Shown here in pieces: positions 52,650 through 60,706 of a stretch of DNA of 64,000 nt. The notes under the pieces were generated by a model. It had not been told where the DNA came from, did not search any database, and saw nothing but the letters and a program-made list of their open reading frames with translations. Each line of letters opens with the position of its first letter. The first letter of the stretch is position 1. The stretch covers positions 1-64,000 of the forward strand of contig NZ_JAGDEL010000001.1 in the NCBI RefSeq assembly GCF_017497975.1, read 5' to 3'. Source of the stretch: Metabacillus bambusae. Its GTDB lineage: Bacteria > Bacillota > Bacilli > Bacillales > Bacillaceae. Both the position numbers and the translations under genes were made by a program.

Positions 52650-52927
52650 TAATTTCCCTCCTTATTATTAAAATTAAACTGAACAATCCACTTCATAATA
52701 TCTTGGAAAACGGTTGAATTTAAAGAATAATAAACATATTGACCTCTTTTAATGGCATAAACTAAATCAGCATTTTTTAACACCGTCAAATGTTGCGATA
52801 TTCCAGGTTTGCTCATTTCAAAATGTTTAGCAATATCTCCAGCAGTCAAATCTCCATTTCGTAAAAGGTCTAACATTTTTCTTCTATTTTCATCAGACAA
52901 TGCCTTAAACAACTCATTTATGGACAA
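52649..52927 (-). CDS. sdpR: SdpR-like ArsR-family repressor
   Basis: This 92-residue winged-helix protein contains ALSDENRRKMLDLLRNGDLT, GDIAKHFEMSKPGISQHLTVL and RGQYVYYSLNSTV. It is close in length and pattern to SdpR of B. subtilis, which represses sdpRI and is sequestered by SdpI when toxin binds. It lacks the Cys metal-site motif of metal-sensing ArsR proteins. The TTG start at 52927 has GGGAGGG 9 bases upstream. A perfect palindrome lies just behind its promoter. Confidence 0.85.
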   Translation of the reverse strand: MSINELFKALSDENRRKMLDLLRNGDLTAGDIAKHFEMSKPGISQHLTVLKNADLVYAIKRGQYVYYSLNSTVFQDIMKWIVQFNFNNKEGN

Positions 52928-52946
52928 TCAATACTTCCCTCCCTTA

Positions 52947-53006
52947 TAAGTAGTTAAGTAATTACTTAACTACTTAAATTATATTTAAGTTGGATGAAAT
53001 TGTCAA
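52947..53006 (-). promoter_or_regulatory. sdpRI-like promoter and 30-bp palindromic operator
   Basis: On the minus strand TTGACA (53001-53006), a 17-base spacer and TATAAT (52978-52983) form a consensus promoter. Directly after the -10 is a 30-bp perfect palindrome (52947-52976), half site TAAGTAGTTAAGTAA, covering the start point. Autorepression by the SdpR-like protein is inferred. Confidence 0.8.
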
Positions 53007-53030
53007 GTTAATCTACCAATCTAATTTAAT

Positions 53031-53554
53031 ATTCCTTCGACTTTACAAAAAGAAAAAATAGCTCTCACTAACATTTATCTTCAACTCTTGCAACGTTTGT
53101 TTAAGTACAATTCTTCCCAAACTGAAAATAAACCCCATTTCAAATGTATCTGAATATAATTTCTCAATCTTTCTTTAGTTGCAAAGTATAAGGAAATGAA
53201 AAAGCATCCCCAAAAAAAGTGGAGTAACTTCAATACAAAAGTATTCTTTTAGAGCTCTTGAATTGTTGGACAAAATAATCATTTCATTAATCGCTACATC
53301 TAGTTAAAGGAAATGGTCGATAAGTCAGAAAGAAATGGGGAAGGGAAATTCTATTCCAAGCAGTTTTAACAAAAAAAGAATCAAATTACTGAATTTTGAC
53401 ATATTATTTTAGCTTATTAATATAACTAATTGAGTATTGGTAAATAACTTATAGTTTCTAACAAAAAATCATTCCATTTTTATTTTCCCAAACAATCGCA
53501 CCCGATCAGTTCAATAAGCAGATTGTCTTCTATTGCGTATAATCCTTGTAGAGT
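53031..53554. other. Non-coding region
   Basis: AT-rich stretch between the SdpR-like gene and the CWC gene. I see no gene, strong hairpin or repeat. Confidence 0.4.
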
Positions 53555-53764
53555 TCACTCATATTTTTTGTTCATTTTCTGCTCTTCTCTAAATTTATTT
53601 AAACATTTTTTACATATACAATGTTTTCTTTTACTTTCCAAAGGAACCAATTCAAAGATTTCATTTGGAAATTTTTCTAGGTTACACCAGCAGTTACCGT
53701 TTTCTCCAGCACCTATCATACACCCGTTTTCTTCTTCACATATAGGACAATATTTATTAGCCAA
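53555..53764 (-). CDS. Cysteine-rich CWC family protein
   Basis: This 69-residue protein contains CPICEEENGCM, then GNCWCNLEKFP, then CICKKCLNKF. The CPxCxxxNxC and CWC pattern is that of the Cys_rich_CWC family, probably a small metal-binding protein of unknown role. The TTG start at 53764 has AAGGAG 8 bases before it; the GTG nine bases upstream is directly against that site. It is probably monocistronic. Confidence 0.75.
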   Translation of the reverse strand: MANKYCPICEEENGCMIGAGENGNCWCNLEKFPNEIFELVPLESKRKHCICKKCLNKFREEQKMNKKYE

Positions 53765-53992
53765 TGCAACCACTCCTTAATCCTTCACAATTTCACTCAA
53801 AAAAAAAATAAAAACCTTTAATATTTTCATCCCTGTTCTTCCAATAACTTCCACGTTATTCAATATAAAAAGTAGCTACCACAACAACTACAGTATTAAA
53901 CTCAAACACACTTTATCTTAAAGAATTTAAGAGTATGGAACACTTCAAACAAGAATTAGAAAATTTGCGTTATGTAATCCAATCAATTCTTA

Positions 53993-54319
53993 TTAATTGC
54001 TTATTTTAGTTGGATTTTTGAGTGTTATTATAAAAAATACCCACCAAAAAATTATTAAGGAGAATCCTAATAAACATAAAATGGCAAACATATCAGCTTG
54101 TAAAGTTTGTGAGATTAAATGTTCGAATTCATTTCCCCTTGTTCTTCCAATACTAAAAGGTAAAAATAGTAAAGGCGTAAGAATAGTTATAAATACCGTA
54201 AAAACGGACAACCCTACATTTTTCTTTTTCCATATTGAAATGCTACTACCAAAAAGTGTAACGATTAAAAATAAATAATATATAAACCAAAACCAACCTG
54301 GAAGTGTTTCTCCACTCAT
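53993..54319 (-). CDS. Three-helix membrane protein, 108 residues
   Basis: Hydrophobic segments lie at about residues 9-27, 35-54 and 78-99. No family is recognised. ATG at 54319 is 6 bases after AAAGGGGA and is preferred over the ATG six bases upstream. There is no operon partner within 200 bp. Confidence 0.55.
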   Translation of the reverse strand: MSGETLPGWFWFIYYLFLIVTLFGSSISIWKKKNVGLSVFTVFITILTPLLFLPFSIGRTRGNEFEHLISQTLQADMFAILCLLGFSLIIFWWVFFIITLKNPTKISN

Positions 54320-54442
54320 TTGCATTCCCCTTTCAATACTTGTACTACCAAATTTATTCTAAACACTCAATAATCCTACTATATATCTCTCTAATAATAC
54401 CAAATATAGTAAAACTCGTTAATAGGAGTATTTATAATAAAA

Positions 54443-54482
54443 AAAAGAGCACAATTCTTGTTATGGAATTGAGCCTCTTTGG
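54443..54482 (+). terminator. Terminator-like hairpin
   Basis: CAATTC/GAATTG with an outer AAGAG/CTCTT is followed by TTGG. The owner is unclear: no plus-strand gene precedes it. Confidence 0.4.
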
Positions 54483-54538
54483 TAAAGATCAAATACTGTT
54501 GAAACTTTTTCGTACTTATTCAAAATATCCCCTTTTAC

Positions 54539-54580
54539 AAAAAGAATTAGGGGTTACCTTAACAACTCCTAATTCTTTTT
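54539..54580. terminator. Terminator of the ArsR-SRPBCC operon
   Basis: AAAAAGAATTAGG pairs perfectly with CCTAATTCTTTTT. On the minus strand it is the first hairpin after the SRPBCC stop and ends in a T-run. Confidence 0.8.
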
Positions 54581-54587
54581 ATCAGAT

Positions 54588-55112
54588 CTACTGTAGCTCT
54601 ATCAGTAGGTCGTCGAGGCGGTCAAATTGCGAGGACATTCCTTGAATCACACCCATGTCTATTACCTGCTGAAGAGCATCGATTGAAGCAAATTGAGAAC
54701 TCGTAATAAGTTTCGTCTTTCCTTCGTGTTCAACAAAATTCATCGTAATCAGCATCTCTGGCATTCCATCGACAGTATTGCCTTCCTGATCTGAAAACAC
54801 ATCTGTATAGACAATCTTCTCAGGCGGAATAATTTCTTGATAGACAGCTTTACCCCAAGATTCTTGTCCAAAAAACTCACCTTGCTTCTCATCTGTGCAA
54901 CGCATACAATAATGCCAAACGCCGTTAGGCTTAAACTCAAATTTTCTATTTTCTGTTTGCCATCCCATTGGTCCCCACCAACTTGCCAAGCGCTCAGGCT
55001 CAGAAAATGCTTTAAATACTATATCTCGTGGCGCGTTAAAGATTCGCTCTATGAAAAGAACTCGCCCTTCTACGTTAGTTGACATATTGTGTGTTACTTT
55101 GTTTTCAGACAT
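54588..55112 (-). CDS. SRPBCC (AHSA1-like) domain protein
   Basis: This 174-residue START-like domain protein has LFIERIFNAPRDIVFKAFSEPERLASWWGP at the N-terminus, the classic AHSA1/SRPBCC start, and ends MGVIQGMSSQFDRLDDLLIEL. The members bind hydrophobic ligands; no enzyme activity is assigned. AAGGAGG is 8 bases before ATG. It lies 62 bp after an ArsR-family gene on the same strand. ArsR-SRPBCC pairs are common in Bacillaceae, where the regulator likely controls the pair. Confidence 0.85.
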   Translation of the reverse strand: MSENKVTHNMSTNVEGRVLFIERIFNAPRDIVFKAFSEPERLASWWGPMGWQTENRKFEFKPNGVWHYCMRCTDEKQGEFFGQESWGKAVYQEIIPPEKIVYTDVFSDQEGNTVDGMPEMLITMNFVEHEGKTKLITSSQFASIDALQQVIDMGVIQGMSSQFDRLDDLLIELQ

Positions 55113-55174
55113 TTCAATTCCTCCTTATTTTTGTGTAATAAGTCGTCACTTCTTGAAAAGTAGTAATCTTTTTG

Positions 55175-55507
55175 TCACAAATCAGTCTTTCCTTGCATTT
55201 CACACAAATAATTATCCAAGCGATCGAATCTGTCATGCCAGACACTCTGGAAAGACTCAAGCCAATAATCTAGGTCTTGGAATGGCTGCTTACACAGCTT
55301 GTAGATTCGCCGATTAGCAATTGCATGCACCTCGACTAGTCCAGATTCATTGAGTACGCGGAGATGTTTGGAAGTTTGTGGCTGTTGAAGTCCTAGTTGT
55401 TTAGCAATTTCCCCTACAGTGAGAGGGCTATCACGCAAAAGCTCAACAATTTGTAGTCGGTTGGGCTCGGCAAGCGCATTCAAAGTTGTTGTGATTTTCA
55501 CACCCAT
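55175..55507 (-). CDS. ArsR-family regulator
   Basis: This 110-residue winged-helix protein carries ALAEPNRLQIVELLRDSPLT, GEIAKQLGLQQPQTSKHLRVL and VHAIANRRIYKL. It has no metal-binding Cys pairs in the recognition helix, so it is not an obvious metal sensor. The C-terminal WLESFQSVWHDRFDRLDNYL helix is typical of the ArsR proteins paired with SRPBCC genes. ATG at 55507 follows AAGGAG (8-14 bases); the upstream in-frame ATG overlaps less well. An 11-bp inverted repeat upstream is its likely operator. Confidence 0.85.
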   Translation of the reverse strand: MGVKITTTLNALAEPNRLQIVELLRDSPLTVGEIAKQLGLQQPQTSKHLRVLNESGLVEVHAIANRRIYKLCKQPFQDLDYWLESFQSVWHDRFDRLDNYLCEMQGKTDL

Positions 55508-55541
55508 ATTACCTTCTCCTTCCAATACGAATATAACTCAT

Positions 55542-55571
55542 ATTGAATATTCTTGTAAAGGAATATTCAAT
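55542..55571. promoter_or_regulatory. Probable operator of the ArsR-SRPBCC operon
   Basis: ATTGAATATTC (55542-55552) and its perfect complement (55561-55571) are separated by 8 bases, 35 bp before the ArsR start. Position and symmetry suit autorepression. The rest of 55572-55829 shows no gene. Confidence 0.6.
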
Positions 55572-55829
55572 ATTTATACTTATCTTCTCCTTCGTACAAT
55601 AATCCTTACTCCATTTGATATTGAACACCACTCTACCTCTCCCTGCTGGCCAATTAGGCAAGGCTTTAAATGCAGAGTTTTTGGCAACCCAAGCTATTTA
55701 GACTTTTTACTTAATTATAGGTGAAGGATAACTTTTATAAAGTAACGATCTATTTAAGTATATTTAATGCATTTAATACCATAATAAAAAATAGTATTTT
55801 ATTATAATCATTCACGGAGGCACTATTTT

Positions 55830-56309
55830 ATGAAAAATTGGAAGATGTTTGTCTTACTTTTTGCTCCATGGTTTACCTTTTCATTATTTGGAAGTGAGGC
55901 ATTCCGAAGATTTTTACCTACTGCTACTTTTAGTTCATTGTTAATATCTTTAATAAGTGAATTGTCCAAAAGCCGTAAATGGTGGATAGTAAAAAAACCA
56001 ATTTTCCCAAGTTTATCTACTGATATAACATTTGTGTTTGGGCTTTTTTTCACAATAAATTTATGGATATTTAAATTAACTTATAAAAAAATTTGGCTTT
56101 ATATAATTACTAATGTTTTTGCCGATTATTTATTTGCTTATCCTTTAACAACCCTTGCTGAAAAATTTAAAATTTATAAAATGGTTAGGATGAAAAGGAG
56201 CCATCTCTTTTATCTAAGTTTATTTGTAGCACTTCTTAATTATTTATATCAATTCATTGTTGTAGAGCCTTTAAGGAATAATACAAATAAAAAAAACTTC
56301 TCAGGATAG
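55830..56309 (+). CDS. Hypothetical four-helix membrane protein
   Basis: These 159 residues have membrane segments at about 5-22, 27-45, 64-84 and 88-108, plus a hydrophobic stretch at 124-142. The sequence is aromatic-rich with basic loops (SKSRKWWIVKK, KMVRMKRSH). No family is recognised with confidence; it is reminiscent of the CBO0543-type proteins of the neighbouring region. GGAGG is about 9 bases before ATG. A terminator follows 80 bp later. Confidence 0.65.
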   Translation: MKNWKMFVLLFAPWFTFSLFGSEAFRRFLPTATFSSLLISLISELSKSRKWWIVKKPIFPSLSTDITFVFGLFFTINLWIFKLTYKKIWLYIITNVFADYLFAYPLTTLAEKFKIYKMVRMKRSHLFYLSLFVALLNYLYQFIVVEPLRNNTNKKNFSG

Positions 56310-56390
56310 TCGGTTATCAGTGAAAGACACCATAGTCTAATTTGGAACTAGATAAGTACAGTTAAATAGGTATTTAAGAGATTAACAGAA

Positions 56391-56434
56391 AAAAGGAGAG
56401 CGGTACTCAGACTGTTACCTTCTCTCCTTTTGTA
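56391..56434. terminator. Terminator between convergent genes
   Basis: AAAAGGAGAG and CTCTCCTTTT with inner GGTA/TACC form a long stem. Confidence 0.75.
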
Positions 56435-56459
56435 TCATGAAAACTACAAAGAAACTGAC

Positions 56460-57101
56460 TTATCCATTTGTTAAGCACTGACTACCTTTTTCTCTAAACG
56501 AAGTATCAGCAATTTTTTCAACCTGTGGCTTACCATTCAAGTAACTGACAACAGAAACACTGCAATTTTCATGCACTGCAAATTCGCTGCTTTTCGTTAT
56601 TTGTACGATGTAATTGCCTATTGTTACTCCATGAGAAAAGATGAGAATATTTCCTCCCTCGGAGGCATGCATTTTGACAATTTCTTCAATTGCACTTTCG
56701 GTTCTTCTAAACAGTTGTGCATAAGTCTCGCCTTCTGGAGCACAAGCATCTAAATCTAAGCTGAATAAAGTTTCAAGTACATTGCCATATAAAGCTGGGA
56801 TTTCCTCTTCTACTAACGATTCCAAAACACCAAAATTCATTTCTTTGAGTCGCTTATCAATAGTTAACGGAATATCTCGTTCTCCAATAGTATATTTGGC
56901 AGTATCTAAAACTCTCTGACTGTCACTAGAGTAAGCAGCTGTAAAGTGGATATCTGATAAGCCTTTTCCAACTGATTTTGCTTGTGAAATACCTTTTTCA
57001 GTAAGCGGAGAATCACAAAAACCTTGCATCCGCTTTTCAACATTATATTGAGTTTCCCCATGTCTCACAAAATAAAGGGTGACATTTTTCTCAGTAATCA
57101 T
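56460..57101 (-). CDS. Histidine phosphatase family protein
   Basis: This 213-residue phosphoglycerate-mutase-like phosphatase carries the RHGE motif (FVRHGETQYN; catalytic His at about 14) and SPLTEKGISQA, with the second His in IFSHGVTIGNY and the acid in FGVLE. Members hydrolyse small phosphate esters; the substrate is unknown. AAAGGACG precedes ATG. It is monocistronic. Confidence 0.9.
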   Translation of the reverse strand: MITEKNVTLYFVRHGETQYNVEKRMQGFCDSPLTEKGISQAKSVGKGLSDIHFTAAYSSDSQRVLDTAKYTIGERDIPLTIDKRLKEMNFGVLESLVEEEIPALYGNVLETLFSLDLDACAPEGETYAQLFRRTESAIEEIVKMHASEGGNILIFSHGVTIGNYIVQITKSSEFAVHENCSVSVVSYLNGKPQVEKIADTSFREKGSQCLTNG

Positions 57102-57219
57102 AGTTAAACACGTCCTTTGTTGTCAGGTAAAATCTTATTTAGCATTTTATCCTATTTATCCGTTAAATCAACTATTACGTTTACTTGCTTTCCTTTTCTA
57201 TGACAAAACCTTATGATGA

Positions 57220-57262
57220 ACAGCCTTACTCACTACTATAACAGAGTAAGGCTGTTTTTTGA
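57220..57262 (+). terminator. Terminator-like hairpin with T-run
   Basis: AACAGCCTTACTC pairs perfectly with GAGTAAGGCTGTT and is followed by TTTT. No plus-strand gene precedes it within reach, so it may be a relic or stop antisense transcription. Confidence 0.55.
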
Positions 57263-57370
57263 TGAGATTAAACTTCGTGCTCAACATACACAAGCTTATT
57301 GAAGAATGAAATGACCATTATTAAAAATTCTAATTGGTGCTTTCCTAACTTGACTGAAGAACTACAGTTG

Positions 57371-57404
57371 CCCTCAGGAAATAATAATGAAAACTTCCTG
57401 AGGG
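57371..57404. terminator. Hairpin after fetB, copy of the 43758 stem
   Basis: CCCTCAGGAA pairs with TTCCTGAGGG, 11 bp beyond the fetB stop on the minus strand. The same stem sequence ends the beta-lactamase operon (43758-43794). It has no clear T-run. Confidence 0.5.
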
Positions 57405-57414
57405 GAATTTATTC

Positions 57415-58197
57415 TTAATCCTTAAACTGTGCCTTCTCATTAAAAAACGTCCTATATCCAAAATATGTAAAAATCATTACTGTTAGTGCAACACTTCCAG
57501 TAATACCAAGTAAAACAGCGATCTGATATTCAATTGCAATTAATGGGCTAATCCCTGCTAATATTTGTCCTGTCATCATACCAGGTAAAAAAACAATCCC
57601 CATACCAACTAAATTATTTATGGTTGGTAAAATGGCTGAATCGAATGCAGAATTCACAACTGCTTTTGTTGCTGCCTCTGGTTTTGCTCCTAGCATTAAA
57701 GCACCTTCGATTAGCTGTTTTTCTCTTTGGATCCCTTCAACTAAATTCTTTACACCTAGAGTAATTCCTGTCATTGAGTTGCCAATAATCATCCCTGCAA
57801 TTGGTATAAGATACTGTGGTTCATACCAAGGTTGAAAATGAATAACAACAAAATTAAAGTAAATGAGTGTAACAAGTGAACCAGATACCATAGATATAGC
57901 AATAATTTTCTTTAGTTTTTTGTTAATAGGTATGGCTACTTGTTTATATGTATTGTACACGGCAAAGCAAAGCATTAACAAAACGATTAATGTAATTAGA
58001 AATGGATTTGGTTGTTCAAATATATAGGTAAGAATATATCCCACTAAAATCAATTGAATCGTCATTCTTGCTGTGGAGATGATAATTCGTTTTTCACGTT
58101 TTAGACCACGCCATTTTACAAATGCGATTAATAATAAAATGAAGAGGTAGCCGGCAACTAATCGCCAAAATTCAATATCTCGTATGACGTTATTCAT
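57415..58197 (-). CDS. fetB: FetB-type iron ABC exporter permease (UPF0014)
   Basis: This 260-residue protein has about seven membrane helices and the conserved GMIIGNSMTGITLGVKNL and EGALMLGAKPEAATKAVV segments; the latter is the loop that contacts the ATPase. In E. coli FetAB exports iron and protects against oxidative stress; the same role is inferred here. The gene overlaps fetA by 4 bases (ATGA), indicating coupled translation. Confidence 0.9.
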   Translation of the reverse strand: MNNVIRDIEFWRLVAGYLFILLLIAFVKWRGLKREKRIIISTARMTIQLILVGYILTYIFEQPNPFLITLIVLLMLCFAVYNTYKQVAIPINKKLKKIIAISMVSGSLVTLIYFNFVVIHFQPWYEPQYLIPIAGMIIGNSMTGITLGVKNLVEGIQREKQLIEGALMLGAKPEAATKAVVNSAFDSAILPTINNLVGMGIVFLPGMMTGQILAGISPLIAIEYQIAVLLGITGSVALTVMIFTYFGYRTFFNEKAQFKD

Positions 58198-58823
58198 CCT
58201 CTGTCCACTGCTCTTTTCTCTAGTGTTATCATCTTTTCTGCATATTTTGCTGCGATCTTTTGTGAATGTGTGATCATAATAACGGATTGGCCGTTTTGCT
58301 TAACCTGCTTAATAAAGCTGGCCATTACTACAGATTCAGCGTCTTCATCAAGAGCTGCTGTTGGTTCATCTAACAGATATACTTCTGGTTCCATTAGATA
58401 CACTCTTGCTAAAGCAAGTCGTTGTTTTTCTCCACCTGATAAAGTACCAGCATCTTCATTTAAAGCTTTATTTAAATGCACAATTTCTAAAGCCTTGTTC
58501 AATTCATGATCTTCTTTCAGCTTTTTCTCTGAAAAGTTCAACCCTATGTTTAAGTTATCGCGAATTGTTCCTTCAAAAATGGTAGGTTGCTGTGCTAGCA
58601 TGACAACTTTTCTTCTATGTAGTATTGGATCAGCAACTTTTATATTTTTATCCTTAAAATAAATCTCCCCTCCATCTGGTGATAGCATAATATTTAACAT
58701 TTTTAATAATGTTGATTTACCCGCTCCACTTTCACCAACAAGGCAAGTAATCTTATTAGCAGGGATTTCCATCCTGTCTATAAGTAAGATGTCTTTATAA
58801 ATTAAATTTTCAATTACAAACAT
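58194..58823 (-). CDS. fetA: FetA-type ABC transporter ATP-binding protein
   Basis: This 209-residue ABC ATPase has Walker A GESGAGKST, Q-loop LAQQP, signature LSGGEKQRLALARV, Walker B VYLLDEPTAALD and switch His in MITHS. It is short, as usual for FetA, and pairs with the downstream FetB permease. AGAGG precedes ATG. Confidence 0.92.
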   Translation of the reverse strand: MFVIENLIYKDILLIDRMEIPANKITCLVGESGAGKSTLLKMLNIMLSPDGGEIYFKDKNIKVADPILHRRKVVMLAQQPTIFEGTIRDNLNIGLNFSEKKLKEDHELNKALEIVHLNKALNEDAGTLSGGEKQRLALARVYLMEPEVYLLDEPTAALDEDAESVVMASFIKQVKQNGQSVIMITHSQKIAAKYAEKMITLEKRAVDRG

Positions 58824-58907
58824 TTGTTTTACCTCTTTATATTAGTCTATTTCTATATTGCTCCAACTATAAAAGTTTGTAAATATAAATAGCTAAACAA
58901 TATGAAA

Positions 58908-58942
58908 AACACCCACGTATTATGAAAATGTACGTGGGTGTT
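58908..58942 (-). terminator. Terminator of the opuA operon
   Basis: AACACCCACGTA pairs perfectly with TACGTGGGTGTT, followed on the minus strand by TTTC. It begins just after the opuAC stop. Confidence 0.85.
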
Positions 58943-58951
58943 ACTTTTAGA

Positions 58952-59857
58952 TTATTCTTTTAAATCTTCAATTGAATCAATGTCCATATATTCAGGAACA
59001 ACTAATCCAGTTTTTGCACCTTCAAGGTTTGCACCAAGGTCCTCAAAATCACCTTCGTATTTTTTGTATTGATCCGCATGAGTTAGTGGTAACCAACCTG
59101 CGATATGTGCGTCAATACTACCATCAGCTACACCAGCCCACATAGGACCTGCTTCGACTTGACTTAGTGTTACTTCATATCCTAAGTCTTGAAGTACTTT
59201 TGCGACAACATTTGTACTTGCGATTTCACTATCCCATGCAACATAAGCTAATTTCACTTCTTCTCCATTACCTTTTTGTGCATCTTTCGTCCATTCTGCT
59301 ACTTTGTCAGTATTTTCTTCTACCCAAGCAGCAGCTGCATCTTCAGGTGATGTTCCATCTTGAATATTGCTCATAATTACGCCCATTTCGTCTGGTGTCC
59401 AGTGGAATTGATCTAATACCTTATGAACGCCCGGTAGATCTTCAGCTAATCCAATACGTGCAATAGAATTAATATTTTCTGCTTCACCATATACACCCTT
59501 AGGATCTTCTAAGTATTTCAAATCAAATTTTGAAAACATCCAATGTGGCGTCCAACCTGTTATGATAATCGGTTCTTCATCGTCATAAGCTTTTTTAAGA
59601 GATGCAGTCATTGCTGCTCCTGATCCTTCAATAAGCTCCCAATCTGTTAACTCATACTCTTCAAGCGCAGCTGCAGTTGCTTTCATAATTCCTGCACCAG
59701 GATCAATACCCGTAATTTTGTATTCTACACTCTCTCCAAGAGATGCTGTGTTGCTACCAGAATCAGTAGTCCCACTACTTTCCTCTCCGCCACTACAAGC
59801 AGCTAAACCCAATGATAATCCTAATGCTAATGTTACTTTTGAAAATTTTGTAAACAT
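58952..59857 (-). CDS. opuAC: Glycine betaine ABC transporter substrate-binding lipoprotein
   Basis: These 301 residues have the lipobox LAAC (Cys at about 21) and then an OpuAC-type ligand-binding fold: ITGWTPHWMFSKFDLKYLEDPKG, EVTLSQVEAGPMWAGVADG and DAHIAGWLPLTHAD, which supply the aromatic cage for quaternary ammonium compounds. It takes up glycine betaine for osmoprotection. Its ATG overlaps the opuAB stop by one base. Last gene of opuAA-AB-AC. Confidence 0.95.
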   Translation of the reverse strand: MFTKFSKVTLALGLSLGLAACSGGEESSGTTDSGSNTASLGESVEYKITGIDPGAGIMKATAAALEEYELTDWELIEGSGAAMTASLKKAYDDEEPIIITGWTPHWMFSKFDLKYLEDPKGVYGEAENINSIARIGLAEDLPGVHKVLDQFHWTPDEMGVIMSNIQDGTSPEDAAAAWVEENTDKVAEWTKDAQKGNGEEVKLAYVAWDSEIASTNVVAKVLQDLGYEVTLSQVEAGPMWAGVADGSIDAHIAGWLPLTHADQYKKYEGDFEDLGANLEGAKTGLVVPEYMDIDSIEDLKE

Positions 59858-60705
59858 TAAGCTGTTCCCCCTTTTTTTGTTTTTCCTATATTTTGAGTTA
59901 TCCGGTCTAATATAATCGCAATGATTACGATTGCCAAACCAGCTTCAAAACCTGTTCCAGTTTGTAATTGTGTAACGGCACGATATACGTCCGCACCTAA
60001 GCCTGGTGCGCCAACCATTGAGGCAATCACTACCATCGATAAAGCAAGCATGATGCTTTGGTTTATACCAGCCATAATTGTTGGTAATGCCAATGGTAAT
60101 TGTACCTTCAGTAATTTTTGAGCTGTTGTTGATCCAAATGCTTGAGTTGCTTCTATTAAATCTTCAGGTACTTGCTTAATCCCTAAAATTGTTAAGCGAA
60201 TAGTTGGAGGCATTGCGAAAATAACGGATGCGACCACTCCTGGTACAACGCCAATATTAAAGAAAAAGATTGCAGGTAGTAAATAAACAAATGCAGGCAT
60301 TGTTTGCATAAAATCAAGGATTGGTGTCACTATTTTGCCGACCGTCTCACTTTGAGATGCCCATATTCCAATCGGAATACCAAGAATTATAGATATACCT
60401 ACCGATGTAATGACTAAAGCGATTGTGTCTAGCATGTTTTCCCAATATCCTAGATTATCAATTAATAATAATCCTACTAATGAAAATAGTGCGATACGCC
60501 AATTACAAACCTTCCATGCTAGTAAACTAACAATAATTGCTAAAATAATCGTTGGAATGATACCTAAACCTAGAACGATTCCATCTACGAAGAACTCTAA
60601 CCCAGTAGCGATACTTTCAAAGAAAGGTTCAAAATGATTAACAAGCCATTCGATGATCATGTCGATCCAATTGGCTATAGGCAACTTTGGTAATAATTCA
60701 TCCAT
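59857..60705 (-). CDS. opuAB: Glycine betaine ABC transporter permease
   Basis: This 282-residue permease has about seven membrane segments, starting near residue 45, and an EAA-type loop (EDLIEATQAFGSTTAQKLLKVQLP). The N-terminal region LPIANWIDMIIEWLVNHFEPFF is typical of OpuAB/ProW. One base separates it from opuAA, and its stop overlaps the opuAC start. Confidence 0.95.
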   Translation of the reverse strand: MDELLPKLPIANWIDMIIEWLVNHFEPFFESIATGLEFFVDGIVLGLGIIPTIILAIIVSLLAWKVCNWRIALFSLVGLLLIDNLGYWENMLDTIALVITSVGISIILGIPIGIWASQSETVGKIVTPILDFMQTMPAFVYLLPAIFFFNIGVVPGVVASVIFAMPPTIRLTILGIKQVPEDLIEATQAFGSTTAQKLLKVQLPLALPTIMAGINQSIMLALSMVVIASMVGAPGLGADVYRAVTQLQTGTGFEAGLAIVIIAIILDRITQNIGKTKKGGTA

Positions 60706-60706
60706 C

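Noticed and set aside
57220-57262. Promoter-proximal attenuator of the phosphatase gene
   Set aside because: The T-run is on the plus strand, opposite to the minus-strand phosphatase gene, so it cannot attenuate that transcript.
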